From: Sphingosinithalassobacter tenebrarum
Lineage (GTDB): Bacteria; Pseudomonadota; Alphaproteobacteria; Sphingomonadales; Sphingomonadaceae
Length of the DNA stretch: 64,000 nt
Assembly: GCF_011057975.1 (NCBI RefSeq)
Contig: NZ_CP049109.1
Span: 2,263,001-2,327,000, forward strand
Direction: 5' to 3'
This document shows, in pieces, positions 56,026-64,000 of this stretch. The notes beneath the pieces are model-generated. The model was not told the DNA's origin and did no database searches. It was given only the letters and a program-made list of their open reading frames with translations. The first letter of the stretch is position 1. Every line of letters starts with the position of its first letter. The translations under genes and the position numbers were made by a program.

Positions 56026-56466
56026 ATGCGATACGCCGCCTTCCTCATGGCTGCCGTGATCGCGGCTATGCCCGCCGCTGCCCGGGCCCAGGATTCCACT
56101 GGCGCACCCGGCCCCATTTCGGGCGATTGCGTCGAGAAGCCGCCGCTCGCCGACATGTTGCGCAATCTAGACCATGCCCGCGACGTGGCGGTGCCGCGAT
56201 GCGATCGCGCCTTGGTCGAACCGGGTGAAGGCGTGACATTCTATCGCGGCGACCGCGTTGCGCTCCGGTTTCGCGGCCATCGGGACGGCGACGGCGACAT
56301 CGAAATGGATGGCGTCGCGATCGGCGACGGTGCCGAATATGCCGCGACCAAGGGGCGTTGCCGCTTTTACGGCACGCCCGGCAACGGCCTGATGATCGTC
56401 TGTTTTGCGGTTTACGAAAAAGACGGCAAGAACGCAGGGGCGGTGGCGATGTTCACGCGGCGCTGA
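56026..56466 (+). CDS. Small secreted protein of unknown function
   Basis: A 146-residue protein with a signal peptide MRYAAFLMAAVIAAMPAAAR cut near ARAQ (about residue 22). The mature part has four Cys, a run RGHRDGDGDIEMDGVAIGDG that could bind calcium, and a C-terminal YEKDGKNAGAVAMF strand. AAGAAGAGG precedes the ATG at 56026, which is chosen over the upstream frame inside pyrF. It is convergent with the 48-residue gene (14 bases overlap). No family recognised. Confidence 0.75.
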   Translation: MRYAAFLMAAVIAAMPAAARAQDSTGAPGPISGDCVEKPPLADMLRNLDHARDVAVPRCDRALVEPGEGVTFYRGDRVALRFRGHRDGDGDIEMDGVAIGDGAEYAATKGRCRFYGTPGNGLMIVCFAVYEKDGKNAGAVAMFTRR

Positions 56467-56599
56467 GCAATTCGATCACGTGCTGAAGCGCGCCGCCGAA
56501 ACCGATACCGAGCGCGAACACCAATATGCCCAGCGCGATGAAGATCAGCGTCATCTCGCCATTGGTGCGGTCTGAAATAAAGGTTTCGAGACTGGACAT
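56453..56599 (-). CDS. 48-residue single-span membrane protein
   Basis: A small gene: ATG at 56597-56599, TGA at 56453-56455. The product has a hydrophilic N-terminus MSSLETFISDRTNGE, one hydrophobic helix MTLIFIALGILVFALGIGFG (about 16-35) and a short C-terminus ending LLSAA. GGAGGG lies 3-4 bases before the start. The 3' end overlaps the convergent secreted-protein gene by 14 bases. Function unknown; the coding call rests on the strong ribosome-binding site and membrane-helix pattern. Confidence 0.6.
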   Translation of the reverse strand: MSSLETFISDRTNGEMTLIFIALGILVFALGIGFGGALQHVIELLSAA

Positions 56600-56717
56600 T
56601 TTCCCTCCGCGCGACCCGTTCGGGGCTCGTCTTGCTCAACGTGTCGATAGTGGAAAGGTTGCCAGAGGCCGGCTGTCGCTCGCCTGAACGGAAAGCGCGC
56701 CCTATATGCGCAGCTTC

Positions 56718-57356
56718 ATGCGAGTCTCGATCAAGATATGCGGCGTTTCGACGCCCGAAGCGATTGACGCGGCGGTGGCGGGCGGCGCAAGCCATATCGG
56801 CTTCGTCTTCTTTCCGCCTTCGCCCCGGCATGTGGGCTTCGAACAGGCGGCAGCGCTGGCCGATCGCGTGCCGAGCCATGTGCGGAAAGTGGGCGTATTC
56901 GTCGATCCCGATGACGCGCTGGTCGAAAGCACCGTGTCGGCCGGAAGGCTCGACGCGTTGCAACTGCACAAGACAGCGCCCGCCCGCGCCGCGGCGATCC
57001 GTTCGCGCACCAAATGCGAGCTCTGGGGCGCCGTGGCAGTGAAACGACGCGAGGATCTGGACGCGGCACAGCGTTTTCGTGGCGCCGCCGATCGCATTCT
57101 CTACGACGCCAAGACGCCCGAGGGGGCCAAATTGCCCGGCGGCATGGGCATGCGCTTCGACTGGAAGCTGCTCGACGGTTTTCCGCACCCGCTACCCTGG
57201 CTGCTCTCGGGCGGACTCGATGCTGCCAACGTCGCCGACGCGGTCGGCACCGCCGGCGCGCGCATGGTCGACGTCTCGTCCGGCGTCGAAAGCGCGCCGG
57301 GCGTCAAGGATGTGGACAAGATCGCGGCCTTCTGCAAAGCGGTGGCGCAATGTTGA
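56718..57356 (+). CDS. trpF: Phosphoribosylanthranilate isomerase
   Basis: Third step of tryptophan synthesis. The 212-residue TIM barrel starts MRVSIKICGV, with the catalytic Cys in KICG (about residue 8), followed by GFVFFPPSPRHV, the catalytic Asp in RILYDAK (about 134) and the phosphate site LLSGGLDAANV and DVSSGVES. ATG 56718 is chosen because the signature begins at once; ATG 56706 adds four residues. A CTATAT -10-like sequence overlaps the upstream ATG. trpB follows 96 bases later. Confidence 0.95.
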   Translation: MRVSIKICGVSTPEAIDAAVAGGASHIGFVFFPPSPRHVGFEQAAALADRVPSHVRKVGVFVDPDDALVESTVSAGRLDALQLHKTAPARAAAIRSRTKCELWGAVAVKRREDLDAAQRFRGAADRILYDAKTPEGAKLPGGMGMRFDWKLLDGFPHPLPWLLSGGLDAANVADAVGTAGARMVDVSSGVESAPGVKDVDKIAAFCKAVAQC

Positions 57357-57452
57357 CGCTGACTGCCCCTACGGCCCGCCACGGGATTCGATGGCCCTGA
57401 TCGCTGTGTACCGCAAGCGACCCCAACGCCTCACATCTCCCCGGAAGCCAGC

Positions 57453-58697
57453 ATGACCGACACCACCGCCCTGCCCAATTCCCTGCGATCCTATCCTGAC
57501 GAACGCGGCCATTTCGGAAAGTTCGGCGGCCGTTTCGTTGCCGAAACGCTGATGCCGCTGATCCTCGACCTCGAAAAGGAATATCGCGCTGCGAAGGCCG
57601 ATCCGGCATTCCAGGCCGAATTCGACGATTTGCTCGAACATTTCGTCGGCCGCCCCAGCCCGCTTTACTATGCCGAACGGCTGACCGAGCATCTGCGGCA
57701 GCAGGCGCCGGCGGGCAAAGGCCCCAAAATCTATTTCAAGCGCGAAGAGCTGAATCACACCGGCGCGCACAAGATCAACAATTGCATCGGCCAGATCCTG
57801 CTCGCCAAGCGGATGGGCAAGACGCGGATCATCGCGGAGACGGGTGCAGGCCAGCATGGCGTCGCGACGGCGACCGTCGCGGCACGCTTCGGCCTGCCCT
57901 GCACCATCTTCATGGGCGCGACCGATGTCGAGCGGCAGAAGCCGAACGTCTTCCGCATGAAGCTGCTCGGTGCCGAAGTGCAGCCGGTGACGAGCGGCGC
58001 GCAGACGCTCAAGGATGCCATGAACGAGGCGCTGCGCGACTGGGTCGCCAACGTCCACGACACCTTTTACATCATCGGCACCGCCGCCGGCCCCCATCCC
58101 TATCCCGAACTGGTCCGCGATTTTCAGAGCGTGATCGGCAAGGAAGCGCGCGAGCAGATCCTGAAACGCGAGGGCCGCCTGCCCGACCTGCTCGTTGCTG
58201 CCGTGGGCGGTGGATCGAATGCGATCGGCCTGTTCCACCCCTTTCTCGACGATGTCGACGTCAACATGCTCGGCATCGAAGCGGCGGGCCACGGGATTGA
58301 AACCGGCAAGCATGCCGCCAGCCTGATGGGCGGCGCGCCGGGCATCCTCCACGGCAACCGTACCTATCTGCTCCAGGACGAGGACGGCCAGATCACCGAG
58401 GCGCATTCGATCTCGGCAGGGCTCGATTATCCCGGGATCGGCCCCGAACATAGCTGGCTGCACGAAAGCGGCCGCGTCGAATATGTGCCGATCACCGATA
58501 CCCAGGCGCTCGATGCATTCCAGCAATGCTGCAAGCTCGAAGGGATCATCCCCGCGCTCGAAAGCTCGCACGCGCTGGCAGCCTTGCCCGCCAAGTGCAT
58601 GAAAATGAACGAAGATCAAATCATCGTGGTCAATGTTTCGGGCCGCGGCGACAAGGACATCTTCACCGTCGCCGAGGCGTTGGGAGTAGAGATGTGA
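57453..58697 (+). CDS. trpB: Tryptophan synthase beta chain
   Basis: Condenses indole and serine to tryptophan using pyridoxal phosphate. The 414 residues have [13 protein letters not shown] (about 26-38), the PLP Lys107 in [22 protein letters not shown], the glutamate loop and the GGGSNAIG phosphate cup near 250-257. It overlaps trpA by one base (TGATG), as usual for the channelled alpha-beta complex. Confidence 0.97.
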   Translation: MTDTTALPNSLRSYPDERGHFGKFGGRFVAETLMPLILDLEKEYRAAKADPAFQAEFDDLLEHFVGRPSPLYYAERLTEHLRQQAPAGKGPKIYFKREELNHTGAHKINNCIGQILLAKRMGKTRIIAETGAGQHGVATATVAARFGLPCTIFMGATDVERQKPNVFRMKLLGAEVQPVTSGAQTLKDAMNEALRDWVANVHDTFYIIGTAAGPHPYPELVRDFQSVIGKEAREQILKREGRLPDLLVAAVGGGSNAIGLFHPFLDDVDVNMLGIEAAGHGIETGKHAASLMGGAPGILHGNRTYLLQDEDGQITEAHSISAGLDYPGIGPEHSWLHESGRVEYVPITDTQALDAFQQCCKLEGIIPALESSHALAALPAKCMKMNEDQIIVVNVSGRGDKDIFTVAEALGVEM

Positions 58698-59494
58698 TGT
58701 CGCGTCTTTCTTCCGCCTTCCGTCCAAACAGCCCCGCTCTCGTCACCTTTGTCACCGCCGGCGATCCCACGCCCGACGCCACTGGCGCGATCCTCGATGC
58801 GCTCGTCGCGGGCGGCGCGGATGTGATCGAACTTGGCATGCCGTTCACCGATCCGATGGCGGACGGCCCGGCCATTCAGGCAGCGAATCTGCGCAGCCTC
58901 GGCGCGGGCACGAAAACGAAAGACGTGCTCGCCATCGCGGCGGCGTTTCGCCAGCGGCAACCGGACTTCCCGCTGGTGCTGATGGGCTATGCCAACACGA
59001 TGACGCGGCCGACGCCAGAGGATTTTGCGAGATCGGCAGCGGACGCGGGCGTCGACGGCGTCATCATCGTCGACATCCCGCCCGAGGAGGCCGACGAACT
59101 TGCCCCGTTCCGCACGCATGGGATCGACGTCATCCGCCTCGCTACGCCGACCACCGACGCCGCGCGCCTGCCCGCCGTGCTCGATGGCGCGTCGGGCTTT
59201 GTCTACTACGTCTCGGTCGCTGGCATCACCGGCATGCAGCAGGCGGCGCAGACAACGATCAGCGAGGCGGTAGGCAAGCTCAAGGCCGCCACCGACCTGC
59301 CCGTCGCGGTCGGCTTCGGCATCCGCACACCGGAACAGGCAGCCAACGTCGCCAAGGTCGCCGACGGGGTTGTCGTCGGCTCGGCAATCGTCGATCTTGT
59401 CGCCAAGCACGGCGCCGACGCGGCAGAGCCCGTCCGCGCCTATATCGATTCGCTCAAGTCGGCCATTTCGGCCGCCCGAAAGGAACCCGTATGA
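58697..59494 (+). CDS. trpA: Tryptophan synthase alpha chain
   Basis: Splits indole-3-glycerol phosphate to indole for trpB. The 265-residue TIM barrel has LVTFVTAGDPTPDAT (about 15-29), the catalytic Glu in VIELGMPFTDPMADGPAIQ (about 43-61) and Asp near 54, and the phosphate loops GVDGVIIVDIPPEE and GFGIRTPEQA. It starts on the trpB stop and overlaps accD by 4 bases. Confidence 0.96.
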   Translation: MSRLSSAFRPNSPALVTFVTAGDPTPDATGAILDALVAGGADVIELGMPFTDPMADGPAIQAANLRSLGAGTKTKDVLAIAAAFRQRQPDFPLVLMGYANTMTRPTPEDFARSAADAGVDGVIIVDIPPEEADELAPFRTHGIDVIRLATPTTDAARLPAVLDGASGFVYYVSVAGITGMQQAAQTTISEAVGKLKAATDLPVAVGFGIRTPEQAANVAKVADGVVVGSAIVDLVAKHGADAAEPVRAYIDSLKSAISAARKEPV

Positions 59495-60363
59495 GCAGCA
59501 GCAGCAGCCCGACCTGGCTCGGCCGCGTCCGCAACGCGCTCGCCTATGTCACCAAGAAGGAAACCGCCGACAATCTCTGGCACAAGTGCAAGGGATGCGG
59601 ATCGATGGTGTTCACCAAGGAGCTGGAGGAAAACCTCCATGTCTGCCCGCATTGCGAACACCATGACCGGATCGGCCCGGCGGAACGCTTCGCGATGCTG
59701 TTCGACAATGGCGACTACCACCAGCTCGATACGCCGGACGTGTCCGAAGACCCGCTCAAGTTCCGCGATTCGAAACGCTATATGGATCGCCTGCGCGCGG
59801 CACGGACCAGCACCGAGGAACAGGACGCGCTGATCAATGCCAAGGGCTTCATCCTCGGCAATCCGGCTGTCGTGGGCGTGCAGGACTTCGCCTTCATGGG
59901 CGGATCGATGGGTCTCGCGGTCGGCGAAGCGTTTGTTGCGGGCGCCGAAGCCGCGATCGCGGCGCGCTCGCCCTATATCATCTTCACCGCGTCGGGCGGC
60001 GCGCGCATGCAGGAAGGCATTTTGAGCCTGATGCAAATGCCGCGCACGACTGTCGCGATCCAGATGCTGCACGACGCGGGCCTGCCCTATATCGTCGTGC
60101 TCACCGACCCGACTTCGGGCGGCGTCATGGCGGCCTATGCGATGCTCGGCGACGTGCAGATCGCCGAGCCCCGCGCGACGCTGGCCTTTACCGGGCGCCG
60201 CGTTATCGAGAACACGATCCGCGAAAAGCTGCCCGACGACTTCCAGACCAGCGAATATTATCGCGAGCACGGGCTGGTCGACATGGTCGTCCACCGCAAG
60301 GAATTGCGCGACACGCTCGGCCAGCTGATCGACCTGCTCGGCGCGCAGAAACAGGCCGCCTGA
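59491..60363 (+). CDS. accD: Acetyl-CoA carboxylase carboxyltransferase subunit beta
   Basis: Transfers the carboxyl group from biotin to acetyl-CoA to make malonyl-CoA, with AccA. The 290 residues carry the zinc ribbon Cys33, Cys36, Cys52, Cys55 (KCKGCG and VCPHCE) and the crotonase-type core with FTASGGARMQEGILSLMQM (about 169-187) and PTSGGVMAAYAMLGD. It overlaps trpA by ATGA, the trpBA-accD-folC order common in proteobacteria. Confidence 0.96.
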   Translation: MSSSSSPTWLGRVRNALAYVTKKETADNLWHKCKGCGSMVFTKELEENLHVCPHCEHHDRIGPAERFAMLFDNGDYHQLDTPDVSEDPLKFRDSKRYMDRLRAARTSTEEQDALINAKGFILGNPAVVGVQDFAFMGGSMGLAVGEAFVAGAEAAIAARSPYIIFTASGGARMQEGILSLMQMPRTTVAIQMLHDAGLPYIVVLTDPTSGGVMAAYAMLGDVQIAEPRATLAFTGRRVIENTIREKLPDDFQTSEYYREHGLVDMVVHRKELRDTLGQLIDLLGAQKQAA

Positions 60364-60365
60364 CC

Positions 60366-60395
60366 CTTCCTCCCCTCCCGCAAGCGGGAAGGAAG
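60366..60395 (+). repeat. Degenerate sphingomonad-type hairpin repeat
   Basis: CTTCC (60366-60370) pairs with GGAAG (60391-60395) and TCCCG (60376-60380) with CGGGA (60385-60389) around a CAAG loop, in the 34-base gap between accD and folC. It resembles the CCTCCCGCAAGCGGGAGG palindromes scattered through many sphingomonad genomes. The 3' arm also supplies the GGAAGG ribosome-binding site of folC. Confidence 0.4.
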
Positions 60396-60397
60396 CC

Positions 60398-61750
60398 ATG
60401 CCCGACCACGCCGTTTCGTCCGATCCCGAAGTGCAGCGCCAGCTCGACAGGCTGATGGCGCTCTCGCCGGGCGCGGACATTCTCGGACTCGAGCGGATCA
60501 GCCAATTACTCGACCGGCTCGGCAATCCGCAGGACCGCCTGCCGCCGGTCTTCCACGTTGCGGGTACCAACGGCAAGGGGTCGACCTGCGCGTTCCTCCG
60601 TGCGGCGCTGGAGGCTGAAGGCTACCGCGTTCATGTCTATTCGAGCCCGCATCTGGTTCGCTTCAACGAACGGATCCGGCTCGCGGGGACTCTGATCGCC
60701 GACGACGCGCTGGCAACGCTGCTCGCCGAAGTACTCGATGCCGCTGAACGGGACGGCAATATCGGCGCGAGCTTCTTCGAAGTGACCACGGCGGCCGCCC
60801 TCCTCGCCTTCTCGCGCGTGCCGGCGGATGCCTGCGTGATCGAAGTGGGGCTCGGCGGACGCCTCGATGCCACCAACGTGATCCCCGGCCCGGCAGTGAC
60901 CGGCATCGCGCAGCTCGGCGTCGACCATGAAGCGTTTCTGGGAAATTTGCCCGAGGGCATCGGCGCGGAAAAGGCGGGAATTGCCAGGCAGGGCGTGCCG
61001 ATGGTCACGATGGCGTACAATGCCACCGTCGCCGCGCGTGTGGCCGAGGTTTGCGCCGAGAAGGGAGCGCCGTTGTATGCGGAGGGCACGAACTGGCGCT
61101 ATGCAGCGCATGATAATGGCGTAACCTATTCCGACGCCAAGGGGAGCATGAACCTTCCCCTTCCCGCCCTTGCCGGGCCGCATCAGGCAGGCAATCTGGC
61201 GCTCGCCACTGCAATGCTGCGTCACCAGACGGCGCTCGCGATGTCACTGGAATCGCTGGCGCGCGGCGCCCGGGAGGCACTCTGGCCCGCGCGCATGCAA
61301 TTGCTGGACCGAGGACCGCTTACCGCGCCACTGCCTGACGAAATGCCCGTCTGGCTCGATGGCGGGCATAATCAGGCTGCCGGGTCGGCGATCGCCAACT
61401 CGCTGCGCGGAATTGCCGAAACGCCTGAAGGACGGCGCCCCGTCCTGCTCATTCTCGGCATGCTCGCGAACAAGGACGTTTCGGGGCTGCTCGAACCCCT
61501 GGCGCCGCTCGCCTCCGGTCTGATCGGCGTGCCCGTTCCCGGCCATGCCCACCATGCGCCCGAGGCGCTCGCCCGCAAGGCCGGTCAGGCAGGAATCGGA
61601 TTCGCCGCCACAGCCCCCGATGTTTCCTCCGCGCTCCATATTGCGAAAGTGCATCGTGATTCCAGCAAGTTACCGCCAATTATTCTGATCGCGGGTTCGC
61701 TCTATCTCGCGGGGCTTGTGCTGGAGGCGAATAGGCAATTTCCACAATGA
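60398..61750 (+). CDS. folC: Folylpolyglutamate/dihydrofolate synthase
   Basis: Adds glutamate to dihydropteroate and to folates. The 450-residue Mur-ligase-like protein has the P-loop HVAGTNGKGSTCAFLR (about 50-65), the omega-loop region SSPHLVRFNERI, VIEVGLGGRLDATN (about 147-160), GVDHEAFLG, and the C-terminal WLDGGHNQAAGSAIA (about 313-327). GGAAGGAAGCC precedes the ATG at 60398. It is the last gene of the trp-accD run. Confidence 0.95.
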   Translation: MPDHAVSSDPEVQRQLDRLMALSPGADILGLERISQLLDRLGNPQDRLPPVFHVAGTNGKGSTCAFLRAALEAEGYRVHVYSSPHLVRFNERIRLAGTLIADDALATLLAEVLDAAERDGNIGASFFEVTTAAALLAFSRVPADACVIEVGLGGRLDATNVIPGPAVTGIAQLGVDHEAFLGNLPEGIGAEKAGIARQGVPMVTMAYNATVAARVAEVCAEKGAPLYAEGTNWRYAAHDNGVTYSDAKGSMNLPLPALAGPHQAGNLALATAMLRHQTALAMSLESLARGAREALWPARMQLLDRGPLTAPLPDEMPVWLDGGHNQAAGSAIANSLRGIAETPEGRRPVLLILGMLANKDVSGLLEPLAPLASGLIGVPVPGHAHHAPEALARKAGQAGIGFAATAPDVSSALHIAKVHRDSSKLPPIILIAGSLYLAGLVLEANRQFPQ

Positions 61751-61756
61751 CCTTTA

Positions 61757-61773
61757 TTGCGATTGACTTGCAA
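61757..61773 (+). promoter_or_regulatory. Fur-like imperfect palindrome
   Basis: TTGCGATTGACTTGCAA is an imperfect inverted repeat (TTGCGA and TTGCAA around GATTGACTT-type centre) that resembles alphaproteobacterial Fur boxes (TTGCAAATNANTTGCAA type). It overlaps a TTGACT hexamer 50 bases before the next gene. No iron gene is adjacent, so the reading is tentative. Confidence 0.3.
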
Positions 61774-61822
61774 TAGCGAGTTAGAGACACTGGCTCCGTC
61801 GATGCGAGAGGAGACCAGATTC

Positions 61823-62254
61823 GTGACCACCACCACAGACACGCTCGCCGCCGCGCTGCCCGTCAAACAATCGGATGATCCCGGCGCCCGCCTGCTCATC
61901 TTCGGCATGCGGCAGATGGGCGCGCATGGACTGGGCGATGCCTGCGCCGCGCATGCATTCGTCATGGCGTTCGGCAAGGATTTCCGCCGCCCGCTGATCC
62001 TGCTGCGCGCGCTGATGCAGGAAATGTCCGAATCCTCGGAACGGCCGATCCAGATCGCGCCCTGGTGCTGCCCGCGCATGACCGCGAACGAAGCGACTGT
62101 GCTGGCGGTGCTCGGCAGGGTCCGCGGCAACCGCGAGGCGGCTGCGCTGCTGCTTTCCGATCTGCTCGGCGTACGCGAGGCCGAAGGCGTGCTCGCAACC
62201 GCGCATGCACTCTCCCAGGCCTTTGCCGATCTCGCGCTGCCGCTAGAACCCTGA
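61823..62254 (+). CDS. DUF6628-type sphingomonad protein
   Basis: A 143-residue protein with GTG start at 61823; GAGGAG lies 9-10 bases before it. It shows VKQSDDPGARLLIFGMRQMGAHGLGDACAAHAFVMAFG, then PIQIAPWCCPRMTANEATVL and a helical C-terminus. The layout and sequence suggest the DUF6628 group, known from sphingomonads, with Cys-rich APWCCPRMT as its signature. The Cys pair could bind metal; a Fur-like palindrome lies upstream. Its role is unknown. ATG 61802 is an alternative start. It overlaps the convergent TPR gene by 12 bases. Confidence 0.7.
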   Translation: MTTTTDTLAAALPVKQSDDPGARLLIFGMRQMGAHGLGDACAAHAFVMAFGKDFRRPLILLRALMQEMSESSERPIQIAPWCCPRMTANEATVLAVLGRVRGNREAAALLLSDLLGVREAEGVLATAHALSQAFADLALPLEP

Positions 62255-62998
62255 CGCGCGCAGCTTGCGCAGTTCGTCCATCGCCCAGCGATACATGTTG
62301 GCATCCGCCGCACGCTGGCGACGGTCGAGCCGCTTCATCCGGCTCTCGACTTCCTCAAGCACCTCGAGCGCCTCGCGCTGGTGCCCGAGTTCGAGCAGCA
62401 GCGCGGCGTAGCGGCACCGCGCCTCTTCACCCGGATAGCGTGAGGCGACATCCGCAAAGAGCGGCAATGCCTCTTCCTTGCGCCCCATATCCTCGAGGAT
62501 GCGCGCGCGCAGCAGCTGTCGCTGATCGCGATCGCTCTGGACGGTAGCGGGTTCGAGCGAATCGAGTTCGGCAAGCGCCGCCCCGGTGTCGCCTGTTTCG
62601 AACAATGCCCGGGCGAGTTTCACCTGTATCCGCGCATCCCCGCCAGCGCTGCGCGCGATCGCCTCGCGATAGAGCGGTACGGCCTCGCCATATTGCTCCA
62701 GCGCCACCAGCGCGTCGGCGACTCGCATGCGATTGGCGACGGTATCGGCCAGATCGAGCTGGTCGCGCGCTTCGCGCAATTCGCGCTGCGGATCGAAGGT
62801 GCGGATCGCCGTCGCTCGCGCCGCGCGGACATGGCGATTGCTGCCGCTGCCCGGCAGGATTTCAACGAGAAAATAGGCGATCGCGCTGATCATCGGCAGG
62901 AAGATCAGCGCCAGCACCCACAGCCCGTTGCGCCCGGTGCGGATAACATGGACGATGCAGAAGATTTGGATCAGCAACGTCGCGATGTAGAAGATCAT
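62243..62998 (-). CDS. Membrane-anchored TPR protein with PLDc_N-type N-terminus
   Basis: A 251-residue protein. The first 55 residues have two hydrophobic spans (about 2-20 and 26-46, IFYIATLLIQIFCIVHVI and LWVLALIFLPMISAIAYFLV) like the small PLDc_N domain; the rest is tetratricopeptide-like helices (EQYGEAVPLYREAIARSAG, KLARALFETGDTGAALAELD, ALLLELGHQREALEVLEEV). TPRs usually mediate protein contacts. ATG 62998 is chosen because upstream codons overlap the transporter gene and are Arg-rich. It overlaps the AmpG-like gene by 4 bases. Confidence 0.8.
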   Translation of the reverse strand: MIFYIATLLIQIFCIVHVIRTGRNGLWVLALIFLPMISAIAYFLVEILPGSGSNRHVRAARATAIRTFDPQRELREARDQLDLADTVANRMRVADALVALEQYGEAVPLYREAIARSAGGDARIQVKLARALFETGDTGAALAELDSLEPATVQSDRDQRQLLRARILEDMGRKEEALPLFADVASRYPGEEARCRYAALLLELGHQREALEVLEEVESRMKRLDRRQRAADANMYRWAMDELRKLRASGF

Positions 62999-64000
62999 CG
63001 CGCCGGCTCCGCCTCCGCGTTGGTCGGCGGCGCGACGTCGCGATAGGCGTTGGCGCGTTCGCGCATCCATTCCAGCGCCGCGAGCACCACGGCGATCATT
63101 CCGATCGCGGCGGTAAGATAGAAGACCCAGGCATAGCCATTGTCCTCGATCGCCTTGCCCAGCGCGCTGCGCCCGAGCGAACCGACGAGGAAAGTCAGCG
63201 AGGAAAGCAGCGCATATTGTACCGCGCTGTACCGCTTCGACGCGATCGACGAGAGATAGGCGACGAACGCGGCGCCGGCGATGCCGCCCGAGATATTCTC
63301 GCCCGAAATGGCCAGCAGCAGCCGTGAAAAGCGGTCGTCCGAACCGAACACTTCGAAAATCCGATAGATGCCGGTGAAATGACCGAAGGCATCGAGGCCG
63401 CCGCCCCCCTGCGCAAGATCGGCGTAGAGAATGTTGCTCGCCGCCGCGATGACTGCCCCCAGCACCACGGTTGCCATACGCCCGATCCAGCTGAACAGCA
63501 CCGCCGACAGCGTGATACCGAGCATCGTCATGCCCACGCCGAAGAATTTGGACGCGATGGCGACTTCGTCGTGCGTGTACTGAAGTTCACCCAGATAGAA
63601 GGGATAGGCGAAGGTTCCCCACACCGCGTCGGTGAAGCGGTAGCTGAGGATCAGCGCCAGTACGAGGATTGCGGCCCATTTCAGCCGCCCGACCAGCTCG
63701 GCAAGCGGCAGGACAAGCGCGCCATAGCCATGATCGAGTACACGATCGATCCCGGTTCGGGCGGGCTCGGCGGCATCGAGCACATGCTTGCCTGTCTTGC
63801 GCCAATGTTCGAGCACGGCAGCGATGATTGATGGGACGATCACCGTCGCGGCGACGATCAGCGGGCCATAGAATTGTATGAACTCGGTCGGATTGGGACG
63901 GTCCTCGGGCGCCGCGCCAAGCGAGCGGACCATGAAGACGATCACCGTCACCAGCGCCCAGCTCCACAGCAGGCCGACCACGATCAGCGCGGTCGCGCGA
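62995..64000 (-). CDS. AmpG-like MFS transporter, truncated by window edge
   Basis: The N-terminal part of this minus-strand gene lies beyond the right edge; about 335 residues are seen. It has repeated hydrophobic spans, the LKWAAILVLALILSYRFTDAVWG region, FFGVGMTMLGITLSAVLFSWIGR, GENISGGIAGAAFVAYLSSI and KRYSAVQYALLSSL, typical of AmpG muropeptide permeases of the MFS. Fits recycling of peptidoglycan fragments and beta-lactam signalling, but the sequence alone does not prove the substrate. The C-terminal tail is acidic and Pro/Ala-rich. Confidence 0.85.
   Translation of the reverse strand, partial: RATALIVVGLLWSWALVTVIVFMVRSLGAAPEDRPNPTEFIQFYGPLIVAATVIVPSIIAAVLEHWRKTGKHVLDAAEPARTGIDRVLDHGYGALVLPLAELVGRLKWAAILVLALILSYRFTDAVWGTFAYPFYLGELQYTHDEVAIASKFFGVGMTMLGITLSAVLFSWIGRMATVVLGAVIAAASNILYADLAQGGGGLDAFGHFTGIYRIFEVFGSDDRFSRLLLAISGENISGGIAGAAFVAYLSSIASKRYSAVQYALLSSLTFLVGSLGRSALGKAIEDNGYAWVFYLTAAIGMIAVVLAALEWMRERANAYRDVAPPTNAEAEPAR

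Overview
The window is about 64 kb of GC-rich chromosome from an alphaproteobacterium, almost certainly a sphingomonad (order Sphingomonadales). The signs are the dusB-ntrB-ntrC-ntrY-ntrX-hfq-hflX gene order of alphaproteobacteria, an Hfq made of two fused Sm domains, fused IspDF, a CtrA-type box, HdaA, and a bamA-ompH-fabZ cluster with no lpxD or lpxA. The last point fits the glycosphingolipid-based, LPS-free outer membrane of sphingomonads. Almost everything is housekeeping. I saw no prophage, insertion sequence, CRISPR array or rRNA. No gene-free stretch exceeds about 270 bases.

Layout: 1-1.2 kb trmD-rplS (tRNA methylation, L19); 1.3-3.1 kb a small helix-bundle gene, psd and a small membrane protein; 3.1-5.0 kb rpsB-tsf; 5.6-15.1 kb a long envelope/translation run pyrH-frr-uppS-cdsA-dxr-rseP-bamA-ompH-fabZ-rpmE; 15.2-19.1 kb a PilZ protein, tRNA-Ser, MltB, an RlpA-like lipoprotein and a D,D-carboxypeptidase; 19.2-24.8 kb holB, metG-tatD-MBL hydrolase-retropepsin and mazG. 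From 24.8 to 34.4 kb, on the minus strand, comes dusB-ntrBC-ntrYX-hfq-hflX-DEDD exonuclease (nitrogen regulation and post-transcriptional control). From 34.5 to 38.9 kb are ispDF, an unknown secreted protein, pncC, coq10-lipA and carbonic anhydrase. From 38.9 to 48.5 kb are DUF805, ppk2-aspS, rnd, two small secreted proteins and ppx-ppk1-hdaA. From 48.5 to 55 kb are DUF2066, purMN, a nuclease/phosphatase and patatin pair and several small genes. From 55 to 64 kb are lapA-pyrF, trpF-trpB-trpA-accD-folC, a DUF6628-like gene, a TPR protein and the 5'-truncated end of an AmpG-like transporter.

Genes are packed into operons with 1-4 base ATGA/GTGA/TTGA overlaps. A recurrent promoter-like pattern, TTGnnn-N16-CTAnnn, sits before pyrH, rpsB, psd, ispDF, rnd and lipA, with weaker versions at metG, can and hfq. 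In psd, metG, ispDF, rnd and lipA the -10-like element lies only 7-9 bases from the start codon, which predicts leaderless mRNAs. The most distinctive items are the tandem-Sm Hfq with its structured upstream region, the CtrA-type box before the PilZ gene, the degenerate RlpA-like and HdaA proteins, and the DUF2066-hdaA-ppk1-ppx operon, which links replication control with polyphosphate.
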